DNA of 64,000 nucleotides from Paramecium primaurelia (lineage: Eukaryota > Ciliophora > Oligohymenophorea > Peniculida > Parameciidae). This document shows, piece after piece, positions 62,721-64,000 of the stretch. Location: the NCBI GenBank assembly GCA_905182975.1, contig CAJJDM010000081.1, positions 153,241-217,240 on the forward strand. Direction: 5' to 3'. The stretch's first letter is position 1, and each line of letters opens with the position of its first letter. Under the pieces are notes generated by a model. The model was not told where the DNA came from. It made no database searches and was given only the letters and a program-made list of their open reading frames with translations. The translations under genes were made by a program, and so were the position numbers.

Positions 62721-62993
62721 ATGACAAATTCTAGAGTTCATGCTATTGATTCTCTTAAACCTCAATCTTTATCACATATGGAATCTCAAGAACAAATTTA
62801 GGATAACCAAATTGTTGTTTGTAAATCTAATTAAAATATCAAATCTATATTGAAAAAATACGATGGATAGTAAAAAGAAAAAAAGAAACTATAATTTAAA
62901 GATGATCTAAATAAAACATATGTGGTTGAAAATTGGAAGATATATAATACTCCTTTCGAAGAAGATGACAGTTGTTGCTGTGTAATATAATGA
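62721..62993 (+). CDS. Small protein ending in a Cys cluster
   Basis: 90 residues, one exon. The sequence is charged, with a basic stretch (GQQKEKKKLQFKDDLNKTYVVENWKIYN) and a C-terminus EEDDSCCCVIQ. Three neighbouring cysteines six to four residues from the end fit S-acylation and membrane anchoring, a pattern seen in many small ciliate proteins. The KKLQF-type segment recalls phosphatase-docking motifs, but that is speculative. The stop is 37 bp from the convergent kinase stop. Confidence 0.55.
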
Positions 62994-63030
62994 AATTTAA
63001 AGATTAATAAATTCATACTAATTAACTAAA

Positions 63031-64000
63031 TCATAATTATGCACGCAAGTATTAAGTTATTTCTTAAAACGATGGTCTTTTATTTGGATCTTGATCCCAA
63101 CATTTAATCATTAAATCTTTTAAAAATTATGGGCATCCTAACTAAATTAAGTTTAAATCTGGTCTTCCATTATCAACAGTTACTAATTTCATAATTGCAG
63201 GAGGATTTGTAGATAATTATTTATAAGGTGTTTCTCTGCAACATATTTCCCATAAAACTATCTAAACTTAGATAAACTATTTTACTGCATAAGAATAAAC
63301 ATCTGCTTTTATAGTATAAGGTACATTCTAAAATACTTCAGGGGCCATCCAATGCTATAATTTATATAATATATATTACAAATGTTCCCAATATCCCTGT
63401 CATTATTTCACCATTATCAGCCTAAACTCTTGCAAGACCAAAGTCAGCTATCTTTATATTCACTTTAGATTAATCAAATGTCTATTCTAATAATAAACTA
63501 ATATTTCTTATAAGAAACAAGTACTTTAAACTTTTCAAATCTCTATGAATCAATGGTGGATTCAATTTATGTAAATGTAACATTCCTTCTGCAATTTACC
63601 ATGCTATTTTTACTCTATTCTGCCAAGAGATATCTAAATGTTTTTTTCGATGTAATAAATCGAACAATGTTCCACCTGCACAAAACTCTGTTACAATATA
63701 TAATTCATCATCTTTTTAAGATATTCCCATTAATTAAACCAAATTATTATGCTTTTAAATTGTTACAAAAGCAGATATCTCTCTTCTAAATTCCTTTAAA
63801 TGACTTTCATTCAAAGATTTTATTTTCATTTTCTTTATAGCCACTTCACCTCCTTTCCAATATCCCTTATACACTTCACAACTACTTCCTGTACCAATTA
63901 ATCTTTCTAATTTTAGTTGTTCGTGAGAAATCATCCATTCTTAAACGTCTAAAATATGATGATAATTTATTTACTTTTCCCCTACTTTTAAAAATAATCT
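63031..64000 (-). CDS. TKL-type protein kinase (5' end outside the window)
   Basis: The C-terminal 288 residues are visible; introns are 63949-63974, 63498-63524, 63355-63379 and 63262-63285 (24-27 nt). All kinase landmarks appear: glycine loop IGTGSSCEVYKG, catalytic lysine VAIKKMK, HRDLKSLN, DFGLARV, WMAPEVFQ, DVYSYAIVLWEICCRETPY and the closing CWDQDPNKRPSF. HRDLKSLN with LWEI and RETPY is the pattern of tyrosine-kinase-like Ser/Thr kinases (Raf/MLK branch). Each intron splits a conserved motif, which confirms them: the 27 nt intron is inside KSLN-LLL. The domain ends about ten residues before the stop. An unknown N-terminal region lies to the right. Confidence 0.88.

Noticed and set aside
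1..64000. tRNA genes, CRISPR arrays and transposons
   Set aside because: No T-arm-like motif in a cloverleaf context, no regularly spaced direct repeats, and no transposase or reverse-transcriptase motif or terminal inverted repeats were found by reading. A tRNAscan-SE run would settle the tRNA point.

Overview
The window looks like somatic (macronuclear) DNA of a ciliate of the Paramecium type. It is very AT-rich, and long reading frames appear only when TAA and TAG are read as glutamine and TGA is the only stop. About 65 tiny GT...AG introns (mostly 20-31 nt) must be removed to keep frames open. The gene content also fits: trichocyst matrix proteins, an alveolin-like cortical protein and coiled-coil or LRR proteins of the kind found in cilia and cortex. 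Under the standard code almost every gene here is broken into fragments. For nearly all multi-exon models I checked that exon lengths sum to a multiple of three after intron removal.

Layout. 1-9.5 kb: the 5' end of a membrane protein gene, a Cache-type sensor-like membrane protein, a deiodinase-like gene with an in-frame UGA and a SECIS-like 3' hairpin (present twice only because two contig ends appear not to have been merged), two trichocyst matrix protein genes and a malectin-like ER protein. 9.9-17 kb: ribosomal protein uS9, the U5 snRNP 40 kDa WD protein and three proteins of unknown function. 17-29.8 kb: three probable pre-60S ribosome assembly genes, with RLP24 and the giant AAA+ protein midasin sharing a 21 bp divergent spacer and an LLPH-like gene at the far end of midasin. 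29.8-34.6 kb: an alveolin-like protein, two small unknown genes and a 913-N gap. 34.6-47 kb: a SAM/Cys-cluster protein, a PH-START-like-ORP lipid transfer protein, a long TPR protein (Ski3-like candidate), a mitochondrial porin and a small membrane protein. 47-64 kb: a CCDC180-like coiled-coil protein interrupted by a second unmerged contig overlap, an unknown gene, a secreted lipocalin, a 2133-residue LRR protein, two small proteins and a TKL-type kinase running off the right edge.

The genome is extremely compact. Four head-to-head gene pairs have start codons only 11, 11, 13 and 21 bp apart, and many neighbouring stop or start codons are 18-45 bp apart. There is no operon, CRISPR array, tRNA or recognisable transposon. 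The most notable item is the deiodinase-like selenoprotein, where UGA would mean selenocysteine in an organism whose only stop codon is UGA.
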